Positions 48,260 to 59,885 of a stretch of 64,000 nucleotides of DNA are shown one piece after another. The notes below the pieces were generated by a model. It saw nothing but the letters and a program-made list of their open reading frames with translations, searched no databases and had not been told where the DNA came from. Origin of the DNA: Zingiber officinale (lineage: Eukaryota; Streptophyta; Magnoliopsida; Zingiberales; Zingiberaceae); NCBI RefSeq assembly GCF_018446385.1, contig NC_056002.1, positions 6,063,474 to 6,127,473 of the forward strand. Reading direction: 5' to 3'. Positions within the stretch are counted from its first letter, which is position 1. The number at the start of each line of letters is the position of its first letter. Made by a program: the position numbers and the translations under genes.

Positions 48260-49140
48260 CTATGATGTTGATCTCGCCGGAAGTATTGCTTTATTTTCCT
48301 CTTCCAGCGGACGGTGGGACCGTTCTGACGCCGGCGATTCTCCGCCTTGGAGAACAATGCCGATCGGGAGTCTGTTGCCGTGGCCTACCTCACCGCTTGG
48401 TCGATCGAGTTCTATGTCGCCGATCGAGGGAGACCGCGGCCGCCATTCCGGCACGGATGAGCCACGAAGGAGACTTGACAATCCAGCGTTGTGCGATCCG
48501 TCCGGTGGAAGGAGCGAACATCGGGGTCCATTTCTTCTTTGGCTTGGCAGGCGGCCGCTACCTCTTGCACCCGTGGGGGATCGGATTGCTTCGCCCTTGG
48601 TCCCCGGGCGGTGATGAGCGTCTTTGCCGGCAGGAGGAGCCCGCTCAGTTGGAGTTTCTTTTTTCCTGGCCGCTTGCGCTTCTTCCACGTTGATATATTC
48701 GTTAGCCCGGTATAGCATGTGATCATAATCTCGGGGCGGCTTTCGGATGAGTGATCGGAAAAAATCCCCGTCCACTAGGCCTTGTGCGAAGGCATTCATC
48801 ATGGTTTCCGAAGTGGCCGTTGGAATGTCCATCGCCACTTTGTTGAACCGTTGGATGTAAGCTCGGAGCGATTCACGGGCTTCTTGTTTGATGGCGAACA
48901 GACTAACGCTGGTCTTTTGATAGCGCCGACTGCTTGCAAAATGATGGAGGAAGGCCGTTCGGAAGTCCTTGAAGCTTGTGATGGATCCGTCCGGCAACCT
49001 CCGAAACCACCGTTGAGCCAACCCAGAGAGGGTGGTGAGGAAAACTCGACACTTCACCCCATCTGTGTATTGATGCAGGGTTGCCGTGTTATCAAACTTA
49101 CCCAGATGATCATCTGGGTCGGTTGTCCCATTATACTCGC
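48260..49140 (-). CDS. Gypsy gag (retrotransposon gag domain), N-terminally truncated
   Basis: Gag forms the virus-like particle of the retrotransposon. The frame is open from the LTR junction: EYNGTTDPDDHLGKFDN (near 49130-49080), then CRVFLTTLSGLAQRWFRRLP, FLHHFASSRRYQKT and AFAQGLVDGDFFRSL. These match the plant Gypsy gag core. The first in-window Met is at 49057, but the conserved sequence begins before it and is cut by the 5' LTR, so the original start is missing. The downstream third (about 48600-48260) is Arg/Pro-rich, and I did not find an intact zinc knuckle. Confidence 0.8.
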
Positions 49141-49954
49141 CGATCCTGTCCGAATACTGAATCAGCGGACGCTGGGCACGAGGCGCTCTCCGATTGCTGA
49201 CGTGGATCTTCGACTGGAGGCAAGAAGCTCCGGCGAACCTGCACAGAAGTCGGGCCGGGAAGGGGTTCCCGGCGGCGACCCTCCGACGCTCAAGTCAGGT
49301 AAGCAAATGGCGGAAAAAGTAGCTCCAAAGGTGTTTCACGCGTACCTCCGGCGAAATATGAGGCTCGTTATATAGAACGGTGGAAGAGTTCCTGTGCGTC
49401 CACCGAAGCACATACATGTCCGCAGCCCATACTTCGGTATGTGTCTGTCAGAAAGCTTACCTGACGCCATACTGCTACAGTCCAATCACGTCTTCGATGG
49501 GACAACAGAACACCTCGTTGTCAGACTTGGAGTATGGCCTAGCCATAGGACTTGACGGCTGTCAGAAGATGTTCTTGTCCCCCTTTACCCACCGCCGGCC
49601 GGGACGTACATCCGGCCGGATGGACGGAGACCGTCGTCCGGATGGCCCTCATCCCCTACGCTGGCCGGGCGGCACGCCCCTCACGTCTCGCCTGTCGCTT
49701 GCATTGATAGGCTGGGGAGACTTCCGGGCGAGTGCCTTCCGCTCGGCTCTTAGACATTGTTTCAACTGAGCGTCGGAACCCCGACCCCTGTCAGGGCACC
49801 TCTTACTGTTGGATGCTTCTCGGTTAGCCGATCGGTCTATCCTTTTCTTCCGAGTCCGGTCGGCTCATCCTCCTCCGGTGGACCCCCCGGCCCTTTAATC
49901 TCCACGTGGCGTTGACCTCTTGCAATGGGGCCCCCTGCCTTGACCACCAGATCA
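49141..49954 (-). repeat. 5' LTR of the Tat Gypsy element
   Basis: 814 bp. Its inner edge reads CGATCCTGTCC on the plus strand instead of TGATCC and runs straight into gag, so the terminal base, primer site and leader are gone. The outer edge ends AGATCA. Confidence 0.92.
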
Positions 49955-50790
49955 ATATTATTAACAAATAATTAAAATTTGATTAACTTAAAGTTATAAA
50001 CTTAATTAAATACTTAATAAGTAAATAATTAAAGTAAGTACTTCAAAAAAATTAACTGTAATCTAAATTAAATTTGGCCTTACATTAAACAGTTAATTAA
50101 TACTTAACCTTAATTTAACTTAATAAATATTAATTTTAACATTAATCAAAATCTTAATTTCACTATAATTAAATCATAATTCATCGGTTGATTCAAAATT
50201 AAACCTTAACATTGTTTAATAACTTTAATATTAATTATAAACTTAGCTAATTCTAATAAATTCAGAGGGAGTATCAAATTCAGGGGGAAAAAAAATTAAG
50301 GGAAAGTAATAAAAAAAAATCAAATTCAGGGGGAGGTTCACATCTTTTTACATTTACTTAAAAAATTATTTCCCTAAGTTTTTTTAACTTCTTAGACTTT
50401 TTTAAAAATTTCTCTTTAAAATTTCTTTAGAAAATCCTACCTCAAAAAAAAATTATTATCTTACTTTAAATATTTTTAGCACTTATTTTCAAAAACTTTA
50501 TTTTAAAATAATATCAGGTTCAGGGAGGAATTAGTTAAATATTTATTTTCCCTTTATTAAAAATATTTTAAAATTTGTGTTTGAAAAATGTTTTTCTTAA
50601 AAATTTCTTTTTGAAAACTAACTCTTATAAAAACTAAGTTATTTTTAAAAGACTTAGATCTTAAAATATTTTTTTTAACTTAATTTTTTTTTAAAAAAAA
50701 TTGAATTTGAAAATCGAATTTGTCAAAATTAAGTAAAATCAAATTTTACAAAAATTATTTTTGAAAATTGCTTTGTTATTGAAAATTAGC
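49955..50790. repeat. AT-rich interior of the SIRE-like element, right part
   Basis: Continues the AT-rich interior after the Gypsy insertion. It begins with the second copy of the ATATT target duplication. No gene seen. Confidence 0.7.
50324..50340 (+). other. Candidate polypurine tract of the SIRE-like element
   Basis: AATTCAGGGGGAGG at 50325-50338 is typical of SIRE-type polypurine tracts. Similar G-runs occur at 37926, 50261, 50279 and 50518. It lies ~450 bp before the truncated 3' LTR, consistent with loss of the LTR start by deletion or rearrangement. Confidence 0.45.
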
Positions 50791-51892
50791 TGGCACGAAG
50801 CCCAGCTAGGTCGATGGGCTGACCGGATAGCTGGCACGAAGTCCAGATGGGTTGACGGGCTGATCGGATATTTGGCACGAAGTCCAACTAGGTCGACGGG
50901 CCGACTAGATAGCTGGCATGAAGTCCAGACAGGTCGACGGGCTGACCGGATGTCTGGCAAGAGGTAAGTAAAGGTAAGTCACTGGAGGAGAGTGACTGTG
51001 AGGACACGTCCTAGTTAAGGGACAGTAGGCGTCGGTCCAGCTTAGGTCCATTTTGGATCCCTAAATTGAGACCCTGACTAGGTTCTGGTCTCAGGAAGAC
51101 AAGACCTAAATCATAAATCTATATAAACTGTTTATGCATATATTTTTTATAACTCTATCTTGTAGATACAAATGTAGAACTTCGAATTCTGCACGAGTAG
51201 CAACTGACAGAGCTTGATTCTGAGTTCGGAGTCAAAAGTTATGGCCCTCGGAAGATTACTGTGTCAAACAAGTAGTTGGACGCGTCTGGGATAAGCCAGA
51301 TTCGAACTCTCCTCATCTAATCCGAATTTTTGGGATCTAATAAGCTCTAGAGACTCCTCCAAGGGGCTATAAAAGGAGGGATTGAGCAAGCTTCAAACAT
51401 AGAACCCTCATACGTGCTTCAATGTATCCAAACAACTTTCCGACTGCTCTGGGCTGCTGCTACGAAGCTACTGCACTCGACGACTGCTCCGAGGAGTTCC
51501 GATCACGCCCAGCAGACAGATATCAACACGAAGTGCTTCATCTTTTGATCCTTAAAAGTGTTGGTAAAATTTCCTTTATTGTACTTAATTATTATAAAAG
51601 GCAAGTGCAGTGTATTGCACTTGGCTTCATTCTTATTGTACTCGATTCTCTCTTCCGGGGGTACCAGAAGAGGTTTTTAGTGGATTGCCCATCGATAGGT
51701 CCGCGGGACCTGGGCCTTGGAGTAAGAGTCGCCGAAGGCTCCGAACCAAGTAAAAACCGCCTGTGTTATTTTTGGTGTTGCTTTTCGTATTTACTTTCCG
51801 CTGTGTACACTTGTGTTTTAAAAATCGAAAAGAAGTGTTTTTCAAAACCACGTGATTCACCCCCCCCCTCTCACGTGCGTCACGATCCAACA
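50791..51892 (+). repeat. 3' LTR of the SIRE-like element, truncated at its start
   Basis: Matches 35373-36472 closely to the CCAACA end, but the first ~140 bp of the LTR are missing. The proposed TGTTGG start is absent and AT-rich sequence abuts directly. Confidence 0.85.
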
Positions 51893-51897
51893 GTATG

Positions 51898-53046
51898 TAG
51901 ATTAAAGAAGTCCATTTATGGTTTAAAACAGGTATCCCGTCAGTAGTACCAAAAATTTGATCAAGTGGTTGCCTCATTTGGATTTAAAGAGAACCCCATT
52001 GATCAGTGCATATATGTCAAATTCAGTGGGAGCAAGTTTGTTATAATTGTTTTGTACGTGGACGATATATTGCTTGCGAGCAATAATAAGGGTATGCTGC
52101 ATCAAACCAAGTCATTTCTATCTGATAATTTTGAAATGACGGATCTTGGTAAAGCATCTTTTATTTTAGGCATACAGATCTATTGTGATCATTCAAGAAA
52201 CATTATTGGACTTTCACAACAGACATATATTGAAAAGATACTTATAAGGTATGATATGCAGAATTGTACACCTGGTGACACATCTATGTCAAAAGGTGAC
52301 AAGTTTAGCTTGCAGCAATGTCCAAGACTTGAACTTGAAATAAAGGAGATGGAGCAATTTCCATATGCGTCAACAGTGGAAGTCTCATGTATGCACAAGT
52401 TTGTAATCAACTAGATATAGTATTTATAGTGGGAATGTTAGGCAGATATGTTAGTAATCCAGGATCGTCACACTAGAAAGCGGTAAAGAAAGTGATGCAG
52501 TATTTGCAAAGAATTAAAGGACATATGCTCACGTATCGGAGATCAGATCACTTGGAGGTGATTAAATATTCAGATTCTAATTTTGCTGGATGCTTGGATA
52601 GCAGGAGGTCCACTTCAGGTTATGTCTTTATGCTTGCTGGAGGGGTTGTATCTTGGAAGAGTGTCAAGCATACGCTAATAACCACTTCTACTATGGAGAC
52701 AGAGCTGATAGCATATTATAAAGCATCCAATCACGGGATTTGACTGTGGAACTTCATCACAGCATTGTAGATCCTTGATGGCATTGATAGGTCATTGAGG
52801 ATTTACTGTGATAATAAAGCCACAAAACTTTATGCCAAGAACAATTGCAGTTCGTTGAAGTCTAAACACATTGACATCAAGTTTCTAGCGGTTAAAGAAA
52901 GAGTTCAGAGTTGTCAGATTATGGTAGAGCACATCAGCACAGATTCTATGTTGGCTGATCCACTCACCAAAGGCTTAGTGTCTAAGGTATTTCATGTGCA
53001 TATTGTGGATATGGGAGTCCTTCTTATGGAAGAAGAACTCATCTAG
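51898..53046 (+). pseudogene. Copia reverse transcriptase / RNase H remnant
   Basis: Continuation of the Copia polyprotein after the nested element. CRLKKSIYGLKQVSRQ is followed by DQCIYVKFSGSKFVIIVLYV and the catalytic YVDD box (about 52050), then LGKASFILGIQI. RNase H landmarks are DSNFAGCLDSRRSTSGYVF (52570-52626) and KHIDIKFLAVKERV (52866). Several stops separate the pieces. Confidence 0.88.
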
Positions 53047-53520
53047 TAGGAGTCTATATTTATTGCTCTATGTTGATTAATAAATACAAACATTTGTTTT
53101 GCTTTTTGTACGTACTTAAAATTTAAAATGTTAATGAGAATTTATGTGTTTGTTTGACACTCTGACTATGATATCATTATTTACTGTTGATGTTTAGCAT
53201 TTGATGTTTGTAAATAAGATATAGATTCTTTTTGGAATCATACAGTTTGGATCATGATTTGCTATTGTAGTTTAGCATAAAGTATTTTACAAATATGATC
53301 TGACCTCTTTTGAAGTCATCTTAGGACCAGTTGAAAATTGACATATACTGATCACATTTTATGTAATTTCCACTCTACATATCCACATCTTGATCTATGT
53401 CATTAATGACATTGGTATTGTGATTACTGTTGGGGCTTGTTACGATCATATACAGTAATTATGACTTTTTTAGTCATATACCAATGAAGTTAATGAACCA
53501 GATTATTTACAGAGGTATTT

Positions 53521-54101
53521 TGTACTAATAAAGTTTGATAATAGGCTTATTTGTAAGTTGTAAATGTGAATACGATCTGAACCCTTTAAAGTGATCTAAC
53601 TTATGTCTAATGGGTTTTGGGTAATTGGATGTGGATCTTATGTGTAGAACCTATAGTCTCGCATCTATTATCATCTATATGTTGATAATAGATGTTCAGT
53701 ATATATATGAACTTATAGTCCCGCATCTATTATTATCTATGGGTTGATAATAGATATCCACTATATATAGGATTGGTCCCCAAGGGTTTAGGGAGGAATC
53801 TTGACATAGTTTTTTGTTCCCCATTGACAAGAAGTTTTACGACGGCGTCATCCCTCAAGCTCCTTGGAAGACTTTCCTTTCCGCTGCATCTTCTTCCACA
53901 GAAATCAAGTCGAGACCTTAAAGACAAGGATATGACTCTTCGATTAGGTTTTTTATCTATTATGTTTATGTATTTATTTTTCTTATGTCATATTTAATTA
54001 ATGGAATAAAGATTCATACTCATATGTTCTTGTATTTCCTATATATGAATTTTTATATGGTTCTTAGAATTTATACGACTTAAATTTTACGAGAACTAAT
54101 A
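53521..54101 (+). repeat. 3' LTR of the decayed Copia element
   Basis: Matches 30831-31395 over most of its length; the left edge is approximate because the first ~40 bp are poorly conserved between copies. It ends near GAGAACTAATA. Confidence 0.7.
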
Positions 54102-54169
54102 ATTATGAGTCAAGTTAGATCATCTATGAGTATCATCTTACATTCATGAAGGTACGAGCACATAGAATT

Positions 54170-54500
54170 GTTATCTGTGTTCTAACGAGACTGTTGAATG
54201 ATGTATCAAAGCTAGGACGGAAATTGTAATGATCAAAATTGATTATGAAAAGTCCTTTGACATAATTGGGTGGGACATTCTACTGATGTTCACTCAAAAC
54301 ATGTTAAGGGGATTGAGATGCTAGTGACCGCCACCCATTCAATAATGCTCATCAATAGTAACCAGGGACTTGATTTGATTCTCTCATAAGATGGGCCTCA
54401 GGAAAGGAAATCCATTATCTCCCTTGCTCTCATCACCTTCAGTGATCTATTGACCAGATCTTTTGGGGAGACCAGAAGAAATGGAGCATCTAAAGGGATA
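54170..54500 (+). pseudogene. LINE-type reverse transcriptase fragment
   Basis: Reading across stops shows MIKIDYEKSFDIIGWDILL (about 54230) and LRKGNPLSPLL (about 54400). These correspond to the (K)IDYEKAFD and GLRQGDPLSP motifs of plant LINE reverse transcriptases, in the right order and spacing. It is heavily decayed, with no open frame left. Confidence 0.65.
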
Positions 54501-54839
54501 ATCCAACTGTTGTTAGTCTCCTTTCTTATATTAATTGGAATCTAAGGTAAATTATGATAATTGGTAGGAGTAGAAGGGGGAATGGAGGTGCAGTAAGCTG
54601 AAGTCTTTGGTCCTAGAACTTAGGACTTATTATTAGTTTCGTCTCAAAAGGTATGACAAAGCTTACCGATAACATCCTGGATAACATGCGAAAAGTTTGA
54701 AACTTCTGGCATCTCAGGCCACAATGGCTATGGCTAAAGAAATTGATCCAGTCTGGAATTGGTAGAGATGGTATGCTGGATACGGGGCTTTGATATTGAC
54801 TGTACGAATACTATTAGCTAAAAAAGTTGACTCCGAACC

Positions 54840-55040
54840 GTCCTGTGTGTCAAAAGGAACGTTAGCAACTGAGTCAGGGAGGGGATCCTTAGCACAGATA
54901 CTCCGACGCTTAAGTCAGTGATCGAGTCGAACAGTCAGATGAATAGTGGTTATGAATGTATAAAATTATGTAGCATCGTATACCTGCACCTGTAGATTGA
55001 GACCCTTTTTTATAGTGCTACCGTTTGTCTGCACATGAAT
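54840..55040 (-). repeat. Gypsy LTR fragment
   Basis: Contains ACTCCGACGCTTAAGTCAG (about 54901-54919), one base from the motif shared by the other Gypsy LTRs here, and a nearby TATA-like CTATAAAAAAGGG on the minus strand (about 55010). Ends not defined. Confidence 0.5.
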
Positions 55041-56410
55041 TTCAAAGTATTCCCAAAAAAGAATAGACCATAAAGATGCTCTGACACCTTTTCCAAAATG
55101 AACTCGCAATTTCTGTGTTTGACAGAGTAAAAGCTTCTACTCTACAACTTGCATCTAGAATATTCTCTGTCATCCATAGCACACAACGACAAAAAGAAAT
55201 GCAAGGCCTTTAAATTGAGAGACCCTTAATATGCTTAACTGCATGATAACTTGGAGTTGAATCAACTTGGAGTTGCATCAATACTGAGAGGCTCTAGATC
55301 TAATCGACCCAAGGATTTGGTCAGATGGTCTCCTAGTCATGACAATGGTCCTGAGCTAGCCCTGAGTGTTACTCCCTCTTTTTGTCGGTCAATTTTCTTG
55401 ACTTTGACCCAATTCAAAGGTCCTACCTTATTCGCCCCATCAGAAATAATAGGATGTGATTATCTTAGAAGATCAAAACTTGAGCTCAAAATGCTCAGGC
55501 TCCTTGCTCAGAGTTAGTCGAATCAAGAGGTTTCAATGGGTCTATTTCTAGGTTTATACAATGGATTTTTTTTTCAAAAATAAATCTGAAATAACTAGTG
55601 TCAACCCAGAAACAGTTTGTTTAAATTAGTGGACTAGACACCTAAAGAGTAGACAGCCACTGCGAGTGTGGGCATCGCATAGCTTGCCACTGAATGTGTG
55701 ATTATGATATCTTTTGTAATGCGATGAGTTGGAAAGTACTCAATGCGAGTGGCAAACACTTATTCCAGCACTATCCTCCATCCATCCCCCCACACGCCTT
55801 TCTTGCCCTCGCTAAGTGTCATGATTCATTTTCATTAAACAAAAGGAAAACGCTAAAAGCTAACGTGAAACGTGTTTTACTGGAAGAAAAGATGAGAAGA
55901 AAGAGTGGCGTTGTGCGGCATTTTAATGCCCATAATGAGCCTTTGGTGCCACAATGACAGTCCAACGGGTCCACGTTGCTGTACAAGTGAAAAGATTTAA
56001 TTTGTAATCGACTCAGTGCGCAGGATCGTCTCAATCATTCTTGACTATGGGCGAAACAAAGAATTTAATATTTTTTAAATAAATTTTTAAGTCATAAGTA
56101 AAAAATAAAAATTTAATATTTTTTAAATAAATATTATTAGAAATATTTAATTTTGTTACTTATAGTAAAAGGTAGAATTTGTCACCCTAGTAGTTCAACA
56201 TTATCGACCCTACGATCAAATTGTAGTTGGTCACTGCAGGGAGAATATTTTTCTTAATTTGGTCGAGATTCGACACCTTATCTCTTGTATTAATCAAATC
56301 AACTATATCCCAGAGGTAATATTTAATTTTATTAGTAAAATTTAAAATGACTTTTTCATATATTGCATTATTATATAATTAGAAGTGACTAATTAAGTTA
56401 TGCAACAATA
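55041..56410. other. Intergenic, no gene recognised
   Basis: Small frames at 55251-55517 and 55694-55957 show no known domain or codon signature. The remainder is AT-rich. Confidence 0.4.
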
Positions 56411-56867
56411 GCTTTATCTTATCTTAAATCTCACTGTTTTATTATTAGTAAAATTTAAAAAATAAAAATATTTTATATTAACTAATTTAGAATCAAGAAA
56501 TAAATTATTGTAATATTTTTAATATACATTTTAATTACAGTTTTTTAAAAAAATTCATAATCATTTTTAACTTCAAGGAAGGAAAGACTCAACAGGCAGT
56601 AAAATTATTGTGTGACTTAGAAGAAATAGGTTCGTGTGCTAGATGTAGTCACTACATATAATAAATTCTTCCTCAGAATCCCGTATTGGTAGGAGTTTCA
56701 TGAACTAAACTGTCTTTTTATCAAATTTAACTTTGATAAATTATTAATAAAATTTATTTAGCCAAAAATATTTAGCTAGAAAATATCAATGGGGAATTAT
56801 TCAAAATAGAGTGAAAGAAAAATAAATTTCAAGAAAGAAATAATATTACAATATTAAATATGTTTTT

Positions 56868-57947
56868 TGTTGGGGATCGAACGACCGGCTTGAAGGGGGG
56901 TTGGATAGACGATACCCCCAAATACTCGCTCTTCCTACGTTGTTAGCTTGCGCAGCGGAATAATACTAAAACAAACAAGCTAAATAATAAAGGAAAGAAA
57001 AACAAGCAAACCGCTAACACATTCATTTAACGTGGTTCGGAAATTAGGGCTCCTACTCCACGACGTGTCCTTGAGGTGGACGATCCTGATCCGTCGATGG
57101 ATTAGCCCCCGGTAAACTCCGGCTATCTCAAATAGCTCCTTGTGGGTGAAGAAATCTCACCACAACACTCACAAACACTTGAGAACAAGTAGACTACTAA
57201 TTAGGGTTTACCACCACTAATTTCGTCAGCTATAATCAAGCTCCCAAGCTTTGGTTATATAGGCTGCGGGTTGAAAACCCCGCCTACTAGTCGATTGCCA
57301 AAAGATGTAGTCGACTGCCCTCTGTGGAAATTCGACCGTTACATCCCAACGGCTCGATACCAGTCGACTGCTAGTTTTAGCAGTCGACTGGTGCAGTCGA
57401 CTGCTAAAACATGCAGTCGACTGATCCACACTGACCGAACGAACAGAATCATTCTGTTCGCACTCAGTCGACTACGCGGTCGACTGCACCAGTCGACTGC
57501 TATAGTAGCGCTATAGTACTGCTACAGTAACACTACAGTACCCCCCTAAAACTAGGATTTTACTCCGAGTACAATCTCTCGTGCACTCGTACCCTCACCC
57601 TTATGAGTCACTTGACGCTTATTTGCAGCCTTGACCTCTTGCCTTCAAGCCTACTTCATTTGGCTCTCGTCCCTCAGATGCATTCAAGCCTGCGGCTCCT
57701 CCCCAATATCATCCTTCGCGTATGCTTCGAAGTCGCTTTCCTCGGCCCTTTTCCTCGCTGCCTTGTCCACGGTCCCTCGGATGCTCCATCCTTCACTGGA
57801 CCCGAAGCCGTCAACCTGAGTCACATGTGTATCCTGCAGTCTGCACAACTCAAATATACATATCAAATACAAGGGTGAACCTAACTTAAACCCTTTATCC
57901 AAACACCAAAACACATGGTCGCACGGACCATTGGGATTGCTCCAACA
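56868..57947 (-). mobile_element. Solo LTR (Copia/SIRE type) with empty site in the neighbouring duplicate
   Basis: 1080 bp, TGTTGGGGATCG to GCTCCAACA, flanked by TTTTT on both sides. The duplicated unit at 58960-58985 reads ATATTAAATATGTTTTGACTT without the insert, which confirms the boundaries. A TATA-like CTATATAACC on the minus strand (about 57255) suggests minus orientation. About ten GTCGAC-centred palindromes (CAGTCGACTG) occur at 57290-57500. Confidence 0.92.
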
Positions 57948-58316
57948 TTTTTGACTTTTAAATGTATTTTTATAAAAATAATATTAATTAAGTATAACCA
58001 ATAAATATTTTTAATTTATTAACAAAATTTAATTTTGATTAATAAATTAAAATTTTATCAGTAAAAAATTTAAAATTACTAATTAAATTTTAATAAAAAA
58101 ATTTACCAAACAAATCTAATTTTAATAGTATAAAATTAAAATTATCAATTAAATCTAACCCCAATAAAAAAAATCCAAATTTAATCTATAAAAAACTTAA
58201 AATTTTGGAGTCAACAAAAAATTAAAATTATTAATGAAAATAAATGTGGACTAAAATTTATTTTAGTCCATAATTTTAAATATTTAATATCCAAACTCAT
58301 ATATTTTTAAATTAGT

Positions 58317-58474
<158 letters not shown>

Positions 58475-59360
58475 AATTTGGGGCCCCTAAAAATCGGGGG
58501 CCTTTAGTAATAATAACTTAATCTTATCTCAAACCTCATTATTTTATTATTAGTAAAATTTAAAAAATAAAAAATATTTTATATTAACTAATTTAGAATC
58601 AAGAAATAAATTATTGTAATATTTTTAATATACATTTTAATTACAGTTTTTTAAAAAAATTAACAATCATTTTTAACTTCGAGGAAGGAAAGTCTCAATA
58701 CAGCGGTAAAATTATTGTATGATTTAGAAGAAATATATGTGTGTGCTAGATATAGTCACTACATATAATAAATTTTTCCTCAAAATCCCCTATTGGCGGG
58801 AGTTTCACGAACTAAATTATTTTTTTTAATCAATTTTAACTTTGATAAATTATTAATAAAATTTATTTAGCTAAAAATATTTAGTTAGAAAATATCGATG
58901 GTGAATTATTCAAAATATAGTGAAAAAAAATAAAATTTAAGAAAGAAGTAATATTATAATATTAAATATGTTTTGACTTTTAAATATATTTTTATAAAAA
59001 GAATTTTAATTAAGTATAATCAATAAATATTTTTAATTTATTAACAAAATTTAATTTTGATTAATAAATTAAAATTTTATCAGTAAAAAATTTAAAATTA
59101 TTAATTAAATTTTAATAATAAAAAAATATACCAAACAAATCTAATTTTAATAGTATAAATTAAAATTATCAATTAAATCTAATACGAATAAAAAAATAAA
59201 AAAAAAATCCAGATTTAATCTATAAAAAACTTAAAATTTTTGAGTTAGTAAAAAATTAAAATTATTAATGAAAATAAATCTGGACTAAAATTTATTTTAG
59301 CCATAATTTTAAATATTTAATATCTAAATTCATATGTTTTAAAATTAATATTCATATTTA

Positions 59361-59390
<30 letters not shown>

Positions 59391-59395
<5 letters not shown>

Positions 59396-59885
59396 GTTGG
59401 TCCTAATATAACATGAATCAGCATAAATTTTAATGAGCTATCTCTTGAGCCGAGCTTGACTTAATGAGTCGACTCCGACTTTAATTTGCAAAGTCATTTT
59501 CATCCATCCCACTTCTCAGCTCCAGCATACATGTGACACTCGTGGAATAGTAGTGGATAAAAGTATAATAGAAAAAAAATCAAGAATTTACTTTTGGGAT
59601 AGATAAACAGTAAGTCTTAATCGTGGCCGTCATAAAATAAATTTATCTAATTAAAAAATCAATTAAGCTAATTTAAAAAATAATTAAGTATTACTAATGA
59701 AAATTAATTAGATATTATTTTTTTAAAATTAAATATAAAAATAGATAAAAATAATAATCGACTTATAAATATATAATATTAGTTATCCTTAACAATAATC
59801 CTAAAAATTATTAAAAAAAAATCGCCAAATTCTAACTACTTAACAATCTCAGATAGAAAAGTTCGGTTGCAGCTCCCTTTATTCG
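59391..59885. other. AT-rich intergenic stretch
   Basis: Nothing recognisable as a gene, RNA or repeat family. Confidence 0.4.

Larger units (their letters stand above)
40033..49954 (-). mobile_element. Tat-lineage Ty3/Gypsy retrotransposon (nested, minus strand)
   Basis: A 9.9-kb element flanked by a perfect TSD ATATT (40028-40032 and 49955-49959). LTRs are 40033-40845 and 49141-49954. On the minus strand the order is 5' LTR, gag, protease, RT, RNase H, a second RNase H, integrase, a 64-bp tandem array, then an antisense gene, polypurine tract and 3' LTR. The double RNase H and an extra gene downstream of integrase on the opposite strand are hallmarks of the Tat group. The leader and primer site are deleted at the 5' LTR, and the frame is broken between gag and pol. 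Confidence 0.93.
35233..51892 (+). mobile_element. SIRE-like non-autonomous Copia element nested in the older Copia
   Basis: The termini are TGTTGGTGCG and ACGATCCAACA, flanked by a perfect target duplication GTATG (35228-35232 and 51893-51897) that interrupts the older Copia reading frame. The 5' LTR is 35233-36472, followed by the primer site TGGTATCAGAGCC at 36475. A gag-like frame starts at 36739, after which the interior is 2.6 kb of extremely AT-rich repeats, the nested Gypsy element, more AT-rich sequence and a truncated 3' LTR. There is no protease, integrase or RT of its own. Confidence 0.9.
30831..54101 (+). mobile_element. Decayed Copia retrotransposon, interrupted by a nested insertion
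   Basis: LTR-like segments at 30831-31395 and about 53521-54101 share long blocks, including the CCCGCATCTATTAT repeats and CTTGACATAGTTTTTTGTTCC. The primer site TGGTATCAGAGCC follows at 31398-31410. The interior order is gag (about 32730-33350), GAG-pre-integrase and integrase (33490-34630), then RT and RNase H (34830-35227, resuming at 51898-53046), which is Copia order. The frame is broken many times, and a segment between integrase and RT is missing near 34630. Flanks TTTAT and ATTAT may be a decayed target duplication. Its protein region is split at 35227/51898 by the SIRE-like element. Confidence 0.85.

Noticed and set aside
48130-48693. Plus-strand 187-codon frame over gag
   Set aside because: Shadow of the Arg/Pro-rich gag C-terminal region with no independent support.
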